A program made the translations under genes and the position numbers. Below, one piece after another: positions 9,214-18,266 of a stretch of 64,000 nucleotides of DNA. The notes below the pieces were generated by a model. The model was not told the DNA's origin. It worked only from the letters and a program-made list of their open reading frames with translations, and ran no database searches. The stretch is taken from NCBI GenBank assembly GCA_027489355.1, contig JAIXZY010000066.1, positions 124,001 through 188,000 of the forward strand. Reading direction: 5' to 3'. The DNA comes from Paracoccaceae bacterium. Lineage in GTDB: Bacteria; Pseudomonadota; Alphaproteobacteria; Rhodobacterales; Rhodobacteraceae. Every line of letters starts with the position of its first letter. Positions within the stretch are counted from its first letter, which is position 1.

Positions 9214-10724
9214 TGTTCGCGCGGCTGGCAGAACTGCCGCTTCTCGTCGTGCTCCTCGGTCTGTCGGGGGCCCTGGCGCTGGTGCCTGCCATCTATGCGC
9301 TGGGGGTCAACGACCACGCCAATGCGCGCGATTTCCTCTATTCCGCACTGATCCTTCTGGTGGTCACCGTGATGCTGGGCATTGCCACCGCGGCCTATTC
9401 GCCCAGGGACCCGGCGCGCAGCCACCTGGCCGCCCTGGTCCTTGCCTATGCCGTCCTGCCCTTCGCCTTTGCGCTTCCCCTGCGCGAGGCGCTGCCGGAT
9501 ACCACGCTTCTGAACGCCTGGTTCGAGATGATCTCGGCCTTCACCACCACCGGGGCGTCTGTCTATGGGCCGGATCGGCTGGCGGATGCGGTGCATCTCT
9601 GGCGCGCCACCGTTGGCTGGTTCGGCGGCTTTCTGGTGATTCTCGCAGCCTACGCCATCCTTGCGCCGCTGAACCTTGGCGGGACCGAGGTCTCCTCGGG
9701 GCGCGTGCCCGGTCGCGGCGCGGTCGGGACGGCCCAGGTCGCCCGCACTGCCGACCCCGCCCAGCGGCTGACCCGCTTTGCGCTGATGCTGTTCCCGGTC
9801 TACGGGTCGCTGACCTTTCTGCTCTGGTGCGGCCTTCTTGTCCTTGGCGAAAGCGGCGTGTCGGCGCTGATCCATGCGATGGGGACCCTGTCGAGTTCGG
9901 GGATCACCGGCCGGACCCCGTTCCAGACCTCCGCCGCCGGCATCCCGGGGGAATGTCTGATCTTCCTCTGCTTCGTCTTCGCCATCACCCGCCGCGCCTT
10001 GCCCGGCGTCAGGCTGGCCGAGAACCGCCGTCCGCTCCTCCAGGACCCCGAGCTTCGCCTCGCCGCGCTGCTGGTGCTGGCCGTGACCCTGATCCTCTTC
10101 CTGCGCCACTGGTTCGTCGCCGGAGAGACCCAGGGCGACGTGACCTCCGCGCTGCCCTCGTTCTGGGGGATCCTCTTCACCGCGACCTCCTTCCTCACCA
10201 CGACGGGCTATGTCTCCGCCGACTGGGAAACCGCAGCCGGATGGTCGGGCATCGGCACCCCCGGCCTTGTCCTCCTCGGCCTCGCCATCATCGGGGGCGG
10301 CACGGCCACGGCGGCGGGCGGGGTTAAGCTCCTGCGCGTCTACGCGCTCCTGCGTCACGGCGAACGCGAGCTTGAAAAGATCATCCACCCCAATTCCATC
10401 GGCCGTGGTGGCGCCGAGGCCCGCCGTCTCCGCCGCGAGGGCGCCCAGTTCGCCTGGGTCTTCTTCATGCTGTTTGCCACCTCGATCGCGGTCGTCTCGG
10501 CACTTCTGCTGCTGGCGGGAGTGGACTTTGAAGAGACGATGGTCCTTGCCATCGCCAGCCTCACCACAACCGGCCAGCTCGCCGAACTCGGGGCGGACGA
10601 TCCGATTTACTATGCCGACCTTGCGGACCGGGTGAAGGTCATTCTGGGTCTGGCGATGGTGGTCGGCCGGCTCGAGACCCTGGCGCTGCTTGCCCTCGTC
10701 CTGCCCGGCCGGGGCCGGCGCTAG
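9213..10724 (+). CDS. trkH: Trk potassium transporter channel subunit TrkH
   Basis: 503-residue polytopic membrane protein. Four pseudo-repeated P-loops are visible as TTGASVYG, SSSGITGR, TTTGYVSA and TTTGQLAE, which form the K+ selectivity filter in the TrkH/TrkG/KtrB family. The open frame extends upstream within trkA, but ATG 9213 overlapping the trkA stop gives the family N terminus (MFARLAELPLLVVLLGL, a membrane helix). With TrkA it forms a low-affinity K+ uptake system in the inner membrane. Confidence 0.93.
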   Translation: MFARLAELPLLVVLLGLSGALALVPAIYALGVNDHANARDFLYSALILLVVTVMLGIATAAYSPRDPARSHLAALVLAYAVLPFAFALPLREALPDTTLLNAWFEMISAFTTTGASVYGPDRLADAVHLWRATVGWFGGFLVILAAYAILAPLNLGGTEVSSGRVPGRGAVGTAQVARTADPAQRLTRFALMLFPVYGSLTFLLWCGLLVLGESGVSALIHAMGTLSSSGITGRTPFQTSAAGIPGECLIFLCFVFAITRRALPGVRLAENRRPLLQDPELRLAALLVLAVTLILFLRHWFVAGETQGDVTSALPSFWGILFTATSFLTTTGYVSADWETAAGWSGIGTPGLVLLGLAIIGGGTATAAGGVKLLRVYALLRHGERELEKIIHPNSIGRGGAEARRLRREGAQFAWVFFMLFATSIAVVSALLLLAGVDFEETMVLAIASLTTTGQLAELGADDPIYYADLADRVKVILGLAMVVGRLETLALLALVLPGRGRR

Positions 10725-10871
10725 ACCCCCTTAACAGCCTGATTTTTTGCGCTGGAAACTCCCGCGCGCCCGCATCATACTCCACCCAGCCGGCATCGTC
10801 CGGCTGCGACAGGGCAACAAGAACGACCACGACGCGACAGTGAAGCGATAGAAAAACAAGGCACAACAACG

Positions 10872-11105
10872 ATGGCCGCTGACAAGCAAAACCTGCAAGA
10901 CGCCTTTCTCAACCATGTTCGCAAGGCAAAGGTGCCGGTCACGATCTTCCTGATCAACGGCGTCAAGCTGCAGGGCGTGATCACCTGGTTCGACAATTTC
11001 TGCGTGCTCCTGCGCCGCGATGGCCAGTCGCAGCTTGTCTACAAGCATGCGATCTCCACCATCATGCCGGGCGCGCCGATCAGCCTCTACGAAGGGGAAG
11101 ACTGA
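10872..11105 (+). CDS. hfq: RNA chaperone Hfq
   Basis: 77-residue Sm-like protein that pairs small RNAs with mRNAs. The N-terminal helix [12 protein letters not shown] and Sm1 ([17 protein letters not shown]) are followed by the Sm2 signature YKHAISTI; the C-terminal tail is short, as in Rhodobacterales. A 147-bp gap lies upstream with no strong promoter recognised. hflX follows in an overlapping frame. Candidate Hfq-type small RNAs are present near the right end of this window. Confidence 0.97.
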   Translation: MAADKQNLQDAFLNHVRKAKVPVTIFLINGVKLQGVITWFDNFCVLLRRDGQSQLVYKHAISTIMPGAPISLYEGED

Positions 11106-12436
11106 TCTCCCGCGATCCCCAGGACGACGACGACCTTCTCGCGAAGCGGGAAGGCCAGCGCCTGCGCGATACCGCTGCGGCGGCCACGCGCGCCTATGTC
11201 CTGCACCCCGCGCTGAAATCCGCAAGCAGCCGCCGCCTGCCAGAACACGGTCTGGCCGAGGCGGTCTCGCTTGCCGCCGCGCTGCCTGAGCTTGACGTCC
11301 AGGGGTCCGAGGTCGTCCGCCTGTCACGCGTGACGCCGGCCACGCTCCTTGGCTCGGGCAAGGTCGCGGAACTCAAGACCCGCTTCCACGACCTCAAGAT
11401 CGACCTCGTCCTGATCGACGGCCAGGTCTCGCCCGTCCAGCAGCGGAACCTGGAAAAGGCGTGGGGCGTCAAGCTCCTCGACCGGACCTCGCTGATCCTG
11501 GAAATCTTCGCCGACCGCGCCCGGACGCGCGAGGGTGTCCTGCAAGTGGAACTCGCCGCGCTTTCCTACCAGCGCACCCGCCTCGTCCGCGCCTGGACCC
11601 ACCTTGAACGCCAGCGCGGCGGCTTCGGCTTCGTCGGCGGCCCCGGCGAAACCCAGATCGAAAGCGACCGCCGCGCCATCGACGACCAGGTGGTGAAACT
11701 CCGCCGGCAGCTCGACCAGGTGGTCAAGACACGGGAACTCCACCGCGCCGCCCGCGCCAAGGTGCCGTTCCCGATCGTCGCCCTCGTCGGCTATACCAAC
11801 GCCGGCAAGTCCACGCTCTTCAACCGGATCACCGGGGCCGAGGTCCTGGCCAAGGACATGCTTTTCGCCACGCTCGACCCCACCATGCGCGGCGTGACCT
11901 TGCCCTCGGGCGCGAAGATCATCCTGTCCGACACCGTGGGCTTCATCTCGGACCTGCCCACCCAGCTCGTCGCCGCCTTCCGCGCCACGCTGGAGGAAGT
12001 GCTCTCCGCCGACCTCATCCTCCACGTCCGCGACATCTCCCACCCCGAGACGGTCGAACAGGCCGCCGACGTGGCCGACATCCTGACCTCCCTCGGCGTG
12101 GGCGAGGACACGCCCCAGATCGAGGTCTGGAACAAGCTCGACCTCGTCGACGCCTCCCAGCGCGAGGCGCTTGCCGCGCAAGCCGCGCAACGTCCCCGCG
12201 TCCTGCCCGTCTCGGCCCTGACCGGCGAAGGTGTCGACAAGCTCCTCGCCATCGTCTCCGCCACCCTGGACGCCGACCGGACCGAGGCCACGTTTGCCAT
12301 CCCGTTCGACCAGGGCCGCAAGCGCGCCTGGCTCCACGAGCAGAACGTCGTCCAGAAGGAGTCCGAGGGCGAGGACGGCTGGACCGTGACAGTCCAGTGG
12401 ACGGCGCGTCAGGAACGGCGCTTCAAGCGGCTGTAG
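11102..12436 (+). CDS. hflX: Ribosome-splitting GTPase HflX
   Basis: Translation-factor-class GTPase that dissociates stalled or heat-damaged ribosomes. The HflX N-domain ([20 protein letters not shown]), a coiled-coil linker with [15 protein letters not shown], and the G domain with P-loop GYTNAGKST (Lys236 with this start) are present; C-terminal HflX domain to the stop. Start is unusual: codons from inside hfq down to 11329 include no ATG, GTG or TTG, yet the N-domain homology requires initiation near 11102-11105. CTG 11102 or ATC 11105, 4-7 nt after AAGGGG, are the candidates; 444 residues result. GTG 11330 would delete the N-domain. It overlaps the convergent AraC gene by 14 bp. Confidence 0.9.
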   Translation: MISRDPQDDDDLLAKREGQRLRDTAAAATRAYVLHPALKSASSRRLPEHGLAEAVSLAAALPELDVQGSEVVRLSRVTPATLLGSGKVAELKTRFHDLKIDLVLIDGQVSPVQQRNLEKAWGVKLLDRTSLILEIFADRARTREGVLQVELAALSYQRTRLVRAWTHLERQRGGFGFVGGPGETQIESDRRAIDDQVVKLRRQLDQVVKTRELHRAARAKVPFPIVALVGYTNAGKSTLFNRITGAEVLAKDMLFATLDPTMRGVTLPSGAKIILSDTVGFISDLPTQLVAAFRATLEEVLSADLILHVRDISHPETVEQAADVADILTSLGVGEDTPQIEVWNKLDLVDASQREALAAQAAQRPRVLPVSALTGEGVDKLLAIVSATLDADRTEATFAIPFDQGRKRAWLHEQNVVQKESEGEDGWTVTVQWTARQERRFKRL

Positions 12437-13343
12437 ACCGCGCCGCCTCGTTTCCCACCTGCCGGCCAAAGCGGCCCGGCCGGGACCCGACATGTCGGCT
12501 GAAGGCGGTCGAGAAGGTGCTGGCCGACCCATAGCCCACCTGTTCGGCCACTTCGTCCAAGGACAGGCCACCGCGTCGCAACAGGTCCCGCGCGACCGCC
12601 ATCCGCCAGGACTGCAGGTACTCCATCGGCCGCCTGCCGACCTGTCGCGTGAACCTCTCGAAGAACGCCGAGCGCGACAGCCCGGCCGCGCGCGCAAGGT
12701 CCGTTACCGACCACGGACGGGCGATGTCTGCATGCATCTCGCGCAAGGCCTTGCCGATCCGGGCATCCGCCAGGCCGCGCAGCAGCCCCGGAGAGGCATC
12801 CGCAGGCGTCGCCCGCAGAGCTTCGATCATCAGGATTTCGACAAGTCGCTGAAGGATAAGCTCACGGCCCGGTGCATCACCGGCGGCCTCTTCGCCCAGA
12901 TGGCGGACCAGCAGGGTCAGCCGGTCGATCCCGCGCAGATGGATCATGCTCGGAAGCAGTCCGACGATCAGCGCCGCATCTTCCGACGCAAATCGGAACC
13001 AGCCGCCGATCTGCTGCATGTCCGGCGGTCCGTCCCGTCTTCCATACCGAACTCCGCCCGTGCCTTCCGCCGCATCGGGATCAATCCGTTGCGGGGCCAG
13101 CGGCGCACCGCCTGACATTGTGAACGCCGGCGTCGCGGGCAACAACACGAAGTCGCCTTCGCGCAGTTCGATGCCAGAACTCCCCTCGACCATCAGGCGA
13201 CATGTGCCCAGCGTCATCGCGCAGAACCCCGGCAAGCCGAAGGCCGTGTAGCGCACCGCCCACGAACCCGCCCCGCTGATGCCTTTCGACACGACGGCCC
13301 GTGGCCGAAGATGCTGGATGACGTCAGCCAGGGGATCGGTCAT
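12423..13343 (-). CDS. AraC-family transcriptional regulator with cupin sensor domain
   Basis: 306 residues. An N-terminal cupin-like domain (about 1-190; AraC-ligand/cupin_6 type, with MLVEG- and EGDFVLLP-like strands) is followed by two helix-turn-helix units: LARAAGLSRSAFFERFTRQVG and SLDEVAEQVGYGSASTFSTAFSRHVG (about 235-290). It is divergent from the SDR gene across 96 bp, which suggests it controls that oxidoreductase. The ligand is unknown. The 3' end overlaps hflX tail to tail. Confidence 0.85.
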   Translation of the reverse strand: MTDPLADVIQHLRPRAVVSKGISGAGSWAVRYTAFGLPGFCAMTLGTCRLMVEGSSGIELREGDFVLLPATPAFTMSGGAPLAPQRIDPDAAEGTGGVRYGRRDGPPDMQQIGGWFRFASEDAALIVGLLPSMIHLRGIDRLTLLVRHLGEEAAGDAPGRELILQRLVEILMIEALRATPADASPGLLRGLADARIGKALREMHADIARPWSVTDLARAAGLSRSAFFERFTRQVGRRPMEYLQSWRMAVARDLLRRGGLSLDEVAEQVGYGSASTFSTAFSRHVGSRPGRFGRQVGNEAARSTAA

Positions 13344-13349
13344 GTTTCG

Positions 13350-13390
13350 GACTTTCGCAAATGAATGCTGGATCGCAGCTTATGAAAGTC
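13350..13390. promoter_or_regulatory. inverted repeat between AraC regulator and SDR gene
   Basis: GACTTTC (13350-13356) and GAAAGTC (13384-13390) form a perfect 7-bp inverted repeat with a 27-bp centre in the 96-bp divergent promoter region. It could be an operator of the adjacent AraC-type regulator, although AraC proteins usually bind direct repeats. Confidence 0.35.
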
Positions 13391-13439
13391 TTGTCCTTGC
13401 AGGTTACACCCGGCACGTCAACAAGGACAGGAGACTGAA

Positions 13440-14174
13440 ATGAAGACCGTACTCATCACCGGCTGCTCGTCCGGCTACGGGCTGGAGACCGCCCGACATT
13501 TCCTTGCCCAGGGCTGGAGCGTCATCGCCACCATGCGCGAGCCGCGCACAGGACTTCTCCCCGAAAAGGGCGCGCGTGTGCTTGCCCTCGATGTCACGCG
13601 CGAGGACAGCATTGCCGCGGCGGTCGAAGCCGCAGGCCCGATCGACGTGCTGGTCAACAATGCCGGGATCGGCATCGTCGGCGCGTTTGAAGCCACGCCG
13701 ATGGCACAGGTGCGCAAGGTGTTCGACACCAACACGTTCGGCGTCATGGCAATGTGCCAGGCAGTCATTCCCCAGATGCGCGCACGCCGTTCGGGCGTCA
13801 TCGTGAACGTGACCTCCTCGGTGACGCTGGCGCCGATGCCGCTTGCCTCTGCCTACACGGCCAGCAAGCAGGCCATCCAGGGCTTTACCGGATCGCTGGC
13901 GCTTGAGCTTGCGCATTTCGGAATCCTCGCCCGGCTGGTGGAACCCGGCTATGGCCCGACCACGCGCTTTTCCCAGAATACCGGACTGAATGTGGCCGAC
14001 CTGATCCCACAGGCCTATGCCGATTTCGCCGGGCCGATCTTTGCCGGCTTCGCGCGTCCACCCGCGACGACAAGGGAATCGGACGTGGCCCAGGCCGTCT
14101 GGCACGCTGCCACGGATGCTCCTGGAAAGCAGCACTATCCGGCGGGGGCCGATGCCCTGGCTTTGGCAGGCTGA
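13440..14174 (+). CDS. Short-chain dehydrogenase/reductase
   Basis: 244 residues, classical SDR. The cofactor motif TGCSSGYG is at 7-14, NNAG at about 75-78, the catalytic serine in VTSS (about 125) and YTASK at about 141-145. The start ATG follows GGAGACTGAA. No substrate can be named; the family oxidises or reduces alcohol/ketone groups with NAD(P). It is the divergent partner of the AraC-type regulator and probably its target. Confidence 0.87.
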   Translation: MKTVLITGCSSGYGLETARHFLAQGWSVIATMREPRTGLLPEKGARVLALDVTREDSIAAAVEAAGPIDVLVNNAGIGIVGAFEATPMAQVRKVFDTNTFGVMAMCQAVIPQMRARRSGVIVNVTSSVTLAPMPLASAYTASKQAIQGFTGSLALELAHFGILARLVEPGYGPTTRFSQNTGLNVADLIPQAYADFAGPIFAGFARPPATTRESDVAQAVWHAATDAPGKQHYPAGADALALAG

Positions 14175-14201
14175 AGTTTGGCGGGACCCTGGGGTGGACG
14201 A

Positions 14202-14735
14202 CTAATCTTGACGGCGCGGCGGGTCGGTTTGGCCGCGCGGCCGCGCCAGATAGATGCTGTCGCACCACTCGTCGCGCCACAGAAGCGTCCGCTCAGCCCG
14301 GTGCGTCTCGCGGAAACCCAGCCGGTCCAGCAGCCGCAACGAGGCCGCGTTGCGCGGATCGACTTCCGCAGTCAAGGCGGCCAGTCCCGGAAACTCGGCC
14401 TCCAGCGCAGCGATCACCGCCGTCATCGCCTCGAAGGCCAGGCCCTGACCCCAATGGTCCGGCGCCAGTAGGAAGCCGACTTCAGGAAGCTTCCAGGCCC
14501 CCGCCTTGCCGATGACCGCCCCGTCCTTCTCGATCAGCCAGTCGCGGCTGTCCGGCGCCTGGTCCACCAGAAAGCCCAGCCAGTGCCGCGTCTCTTCCAG
14601 CGTCTCGTGCTCGGGCCGCGACCAGTAGCGCATGACGCGGGGGTCCGACATCAACCTGTGCACGGACTCAAGATCGTCCCACCGTGCCTGCCGCAACACC
14701 AGCCGCGCCGTCCGGATCGGGGCGAGTCCGGTCAC
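14202..14735 (-). CDS. GNAT-family N-acetyltransferase (RimJ/RimL-like)
   Basis: 177 residues with the GNAT_3 pattern: N-terminal TARLVLRQARWDDLESVHRLMSD, GxGxA-type acetyl-CoA loop DHWGQGLAFEA and C-terminal NAASLRLLDRLGFRE. The frame is open further upstream into the acylase gene, but GTG 14735 overlaps the acylase stop (GTGA) and gives the standard N terminus. It acetylates an amino group of unknown substrate. Cotranscribed downstream of the penicillin acylase homologue. Confidence 0.85.
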   Translation of the reverse strand: MTGLAPIRTARLVLRQARWDDLESVHRLMSDPRVMRYWSRPEHETLEETRHWLGFLVDQAPDSRDWLIEKDGAVIGKAGAWKLPEVGFLLAPDHWGQGLAFEAMTAVIAALEAEFPGLAALTAEVDPRNAASLRLLDRLGFRETHRAERTLLWRDEWCDSIYLARPRGQTDPPRRQD

Positions 14736-17197
14736 TGGCTCTCCGGCGTCAGCACCATCACCCCCGCCGCCGCCGCCCGCGCGAGTTCCGGGTCCAGCGA
14801 CATCGGGATGTATTCCCCCCGACGCCAAAGCTCGCCCAGGTCGTCGTAGTGCCGCGACAGGGGATGGCCCGACTGGCCGGTCGCCGTGATGAACACCGAG
14901 CTGTCCGGGTCGGCAAAGTCATAGACGCCGCGGTAGCCGGCCGAATGGACGTTCTGATAGGGCTCCGGCCCTTCGCCGCGCGTGACGCCCCGCATCAGCG
15001 TATCGTCCCCGCCGCTGGTCGATTGCCGGATGTTGACGAAGTATTTCAGGAACGGCACCTCTCCCAGCACCGGGTGGTCATGTGTCGCCTGATGCGCGTC
15101 GCCCCAGCGCCAGCTTTCGATGTTGTCCCCGTAGCGTTCCGTCAGTTGCAACAGCGCCTCGTCCAGCGCGATCCGCGCGATGTCGGTGCAGCTTTCCACC
15201 GCCGCCGACTGGATCACGTCGCACCAGACGCTCGCGCCCCCAACGTTGCGGTAGACCCGCTCGATGAAGACCGGCGAGATATGGGTGAAACTTTCCGACA
15301 TCGCCCCCAGCTCGTCCTGGATCAGCCGCTGCATGAGCGCCCGAAGCCAGGCCTCCGCGATCAGCGGCTCGGGCAGATGCTCGTTCATCTCGCCGTTCCA
15401 TTCCGCCAGCAGCACCAGCGCCTTCTGCCGCAACCTCTCGGGAGTCCCCTCCGGCGCGGCCTCGCCGGTGAACCACAGGTCCGCCCCGATCAGCGGCAAC
15501 AGCGCCCGGGCCGTCGGGTTCACCGTATCCAGCTGCGCCTCGATGAAGCTTTCCCGCGTATGCACCTCGCGCGCCTTCATCAGCGTGAGCCATCGCTGGA
15601 TGCGCTGCGTGTCGCCCCAGTCGAAGCTCACATGCTTGGGGAAGGGCCGGTCCACCGTCTTGTTGTTGGTGTTGCCTAGCAGCCCTGAGACCGGCCGCAC
15701 CTCGCGCGGGTTGTCCTCATAGGGCAGCACCCCCTTGAACCCGACCCGCGCGTCCGACCCCAGCGCCGGCAGCCGCCCCTGCGAGGGATGCCCCGGATCG
15801 CGCGCCGGCAGCGCCCCCATCACCTGCATCGCGATCCCGGTCTCGTCCGCCAGCATCACGTTCTGCGCCGGGGCCACCACCATCCGCCCCGCCTCCAGCG
15901 CCGCGTCCAGGCCCTGCGCCCGCATCAGCGCCATCGCCCCGCTGATCGACCGGTCCTCGCCGGACAAAGCGGTCCAGCTGATCGCCGCCACATGCCCCGC
16001 CGGAGTGATCGAGCCCAGGTCGTAATGCCCCCCCGGGAGGATCGGCCCGTTCTTCGACCAGCGCAGCGTCAGCGTGACCGGCTCGGCATCCTTGACCTTC
16101 ACGATGGACTGCCGGCTCTCGAACCTCGCCCAGCCGTCCGGCGTGCGGTATTCCTCGGGATTGTCCGGGTTCAGCTCCTCGATCACCACGTCCTGATCAT
16201 CCACATAGGCCGTCGTCAGCCCCCAGCCCAGCTTGTCCGACCGCCCCACCAGCACCAGCGGCACCCCCGGGATCGTCCCGCCGATCACCCCGCCCGAGGC
16301 CAGCTCCAGCCGCGCCAGGTACCAGATCGTCGGCGCCGTCAGGCCCAGATGCGGGTCGTTGGCCAGCAGGCTTCCCCCCGCCGCCGACCGCTCGGGCATC
16401 GCCGCCCAGGCGTTCGACGCCCCCGCCATCCCCGGGTCCGCCACCGGCGAGAACGGCCCTTGGGCAAACCGGACCGGAGCCACCAGCGGCGCCACCCCTG
16501 GCACCAGGCTTGCATAGTCGGGCAGGGCGATGACCCCCTGTCCCGGATCGTCGGGCAGGATGTCGGCCAGCCGATCGTTCGGCAACAGAAGCGATACCCG
16601 CGCCCGCAGCACCTCGGTCTGCAAGGCGCTGGACAGCTGCAGCGCCATCAGCTTCAGGATCGCGATCGAATCCGCCGGCGCCCAGGCAGAGATCTCCGGC
16701 TCGAACAGGAAGAACTCTGGCGCCCCGCGGCCGCGCGCGCCCTTGTTGACCTCTTCGATCCAGGCATTCACGCCCCGGGAATAGGCCTCCAGCGCGCGGG
16801 TGGTCTGCTCGTCCTGGACCTCGGCCGATTGCAGCGCCAGCCCGTACAAGTCATAGCGCCGCATCAGCTCATCGACCTTCACCGTCGCCGGACCGAACAG
16901 CTCGGACAGCCGCCCCTGCGCCGTCCGCCGCAGCATGGTCATCTGCCACAGTCGGTCCTGAGCATGGGCGAAGCCCAGGGCGAAGAACACATCCTCGTCG
17001 GTCTTGCCGAAGATATGCGGCACGTTGTCGTTGTTCCGCACGATTTCGACCGGCGCGGTGATCCCCGCCACGGTGAAATCCTCGTTATAGTCGACCAGCG
17101 ACCGCGACAGGATGTAATAGACCAGCAGCGCCGCGACGACGCCCAGGGCGATCAAGCCCGAGACGATCCGGATCAGCCAGCGGAATGCGGTGAGCAT
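14732..17197 (-). CDS. Penicillin acylase family protein (Ntn hydrolase)
   Basis: 821 residues. An N-terminal membrane anchor or uncleaved signal (LIRIVSGLIALGVVAALLVYYIL, about 8-30) precedes the A-chain region (NVPHIFGKTDEDVFFALGFAHAQDRLWQM). The autoproteolytic nucleophile is Ser261 in GASNAWA, where the proenzyme is cut to give the B-chain N terminus. The family cleaves amide bonds, including acyl-homoserine lactones and beta-lactam side chains; the substrate here is unknown. The start is ATG at 17195-17197 with AAGGACAGGG upstream rather than the longer open frame. Confidence 0.9.
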   Translation of the reverse strand: MLTAFRWLIRIVSGLIALGVVAALLVYYILSRSLVDYNEDFTVAGITAPVEIVRNNDNVPHIFGKTDEDVFFALGFAHAQDRLWQMTMLRRTAQGRLSELFGPATVKVDELMRRYDLYGLALQSAEVQDEQTTRALEAYSRGVNAWIEEVNKGARGRGAPEFFLFEPEISAWAPADSIAILKLMALQLSSALQTEVLRARVSLLLPNDRLADILPDDPGQGVIALPDYASLVPGVAPLVAPVRFAQGPFSPVADPGMAGASNAWAAMPERSAAGGSLLANDPHLGLTAPTIWYLARLELASGGVIGGTIPGVPLVLVGRSDKLGWGLTTAYVDDQDVVIEELNPDNPEEYRTPDGWARFESRQSIVKVKDAEPVTLTLRWSKNGPILPGGHYDLGSITPAGHVAAISWTALSGEDRSISGAMALMRAQGLDAALEAGRMVVAPAQNVMLADETGIAMQVMGALPARDPGHPSQGRLPALGSDARVGFKGVLPYEDNPREVRPVSGLLGNTNNKTVDRPFPKHVSFDWGDTQRIQRWLTLMKAREVHTRESFIEAQLDTVNPTARALLPLIGADLWFTGEAAPEGTPERLRQKALVLLAEWNGEMNEHLPEPLIAEAWLRALMQRLIQDELGAMSESFTHISPVFIERVYRNVGGASVWCDVIQSAAVESCTDIARIALDEALLQLTERYGDNIESWRWGDAHQATHDHPVLGEVPFLKYFVNIRQSTSGGDDTLMRGVTRGEGPEPYQNVHSAGYRGVYDFADPDSSVFITATGQSGHPLSRHYDDLGELWRRGEYIPMSLDPELARAAAAGVMVLTPESQ

Positions 17198-17279
17198 GAA
17201 AGAGCCCTGTCCTTGACGGCGGGAAGCGGATCGGTTCCTAGTCGAAGCGCCGGTCAAGGGCAACAGGAGGGCGGCGCAG

Positions 17280-18143
17280 ATGGCGAAAGTGGCATTTCTC
17301 GGCTTGGGAGTCATGGGGTTCCCGATGGCCGGGCATCTGGCGGCCAAGGGGCATGAGGTGACGGTCTACAACCGCAGCCCCGCCAAGGCCGAAGCCTGGA
17401 CCGCCAAACACAAGGGCCGCGCCGCGCCCACCCCGCGCGAGGCCGCGACGGGTGCCGATTTCGTGATGGCCTGCGTCGGCAACGACGACGACCTCGCCCA
17501 AGTCTGCACCGGCCCAGACGGGGCCTTCTCCGGCATGTCCAAGGGCGCGGTCTTCGTGGATCACACCACGGTCTCCGCCCAGATCACGCGCGAGCTTGCG
17601 GCAAAGGCCCAGGCCCTCGGCCTCCATTTCGTCGACGCGCCGGTCTCGGGCGGGCAGGCGGGGGCCGAGAACGGCCAGCTCTCCATCATGTGCGGCGGCC
17701 CGGAAGACGACTATGCCCGGGCCGAGCCGGTGATGGCCGCCTATGCCCGGATCTGCCGCCGGATCGGCGACAGCGGGGCAGGGCAGCTGGCCAAGATGAT
17801 GAACCAGATCTGCATCGCGGGCCTCATGCAGGGCCTCTCCGAGGCGCTGGCGTTCGGGCAGAAGGCGGGCCTCGACGGCGAGAAGGTGGTCGAGGTCATC
17901 TCCCAGGGCGCGGCAGGCTCCTGGCAGATGGTCAACCGGCACAAGACCATGCTGAAGGACGAGTTCGACTTCGGCTTCGCGGTGGACTGGATGCGCAAGG
18001 ACCTCGGCATCTGCCTGCAGACCGCTGACGAGATGGGCGCCAGGCTTCCCGTCACGGCCCTGGTGGACCAGTTCTACAAGGACGTCCAGCTGATGGGCGG
18101 CGGGCGCAACGACACCTCCAGCCTGATCCGGCGGCTGAAATAG
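17280..18143 (+). CDS. NAD(P)-dependent beta-hydroxyacid dehydrogenase (3-hydroxyisobutyrate dehydrogenase family)
   Basis: 287 residues. The Rossmann motif FLGLGVMGFPMAGHL is at 6-20, the substrate-binding motif DAPVSGGQAGAENG at about 118-131, and the catalytic lysine is in GQLAKMMNQ (about 170). Members oxidise 3-hydroxyisobutyrate, tartronate semialdehyde or reduce succinic/glyoxylic semialdehydes; the exact substrate is not decidable. The start ATG 17280 follows AGGAGGGCGGCGCAG. Transcribed divergently from the acylase gene across 82 bp. Confidence 0.88.
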   Translation: MAKVAFLGLGVMGFPMAGHLAAKGHEVTVYNRSPAKAEAWTAKHKGRAAPTPREAATGADFVMACVGNDDDLAQVCTGPDGAFSGMSKGAVFVDHTTVSAQITRELAAKAQALGLHFVDAPVSGGQAGAENGQLSIMCGGPEDDYARAEPVMAAYARICRRIGDSGAGQLAKMMNQICIAGLMQGLSEALAFGQKAGLDGEKVVEVISQGAAGSWQMVNRHKTMLKDEFDFGFAVDWMRKDLGICLQTADEMGARLPVTALVDQFYKDVQLMGGGRNDTSSLIRRLK

Positions 18144-18161
18144 ACCGGCCGCCCGGCCTCT

Positions 18162-18194
18162 CTTGCTCTTTTTCCAAATACTCCCGCCGGAGGC
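18162..18194 (-). repeat. 33-bp dispersed intergenic repeat, copy 1
   Basis: This 33-bp stretch matches 21090-21122 in opposite orientation with only a few differences (CTTGCTCTTTT ... ACTCCCGCCGGAGGC). It lies between the 3' ends of two convergent genes. GGAGGCCTCC at 18189-18198 is a perfect palindrome. Read on the minus strand it is a short stem followed by an A/T-rich tail, so it may act as a weak terminator. Confidence 0.75.
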
Positions 18195-18241
18195 CTCCGC
18201 CCTTGCCGCCGGACGCGCCGGGTCGGCCTTCCGTCCCGCGT

Positions 18242-18264
18242 AGGGTGGGCGATCCGCCCACCCT
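18242..18264 (-). terminator. GC-rich hairpin between convergent genes
   Basis: AGGGTGGGCG and CGCCCACCCT form a perfect 10-bp stem with a 3-nt centre directly after the 3' end of the formate/nitrite transporter gene. There is no T-run beside it, so it may be a folding element or an intergenic repeat rather than a true intrinsic terminator. Confidence 0.5.
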
Positions 18265-18266
18265 CG

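Noticed and set aside
11330-12436. Short hflX starting at GTG 11330
   Set aside because: It would remove most of the conserved HflX N-domain that is encoded in frame upstream.
15788-17356. 522-codon plus-strand open frame across the penicillin acylase gene
   Set aside because: Arg/His/Pro-rich translation with no domain; the minus strand encodes a complete Ntn hydrolase.
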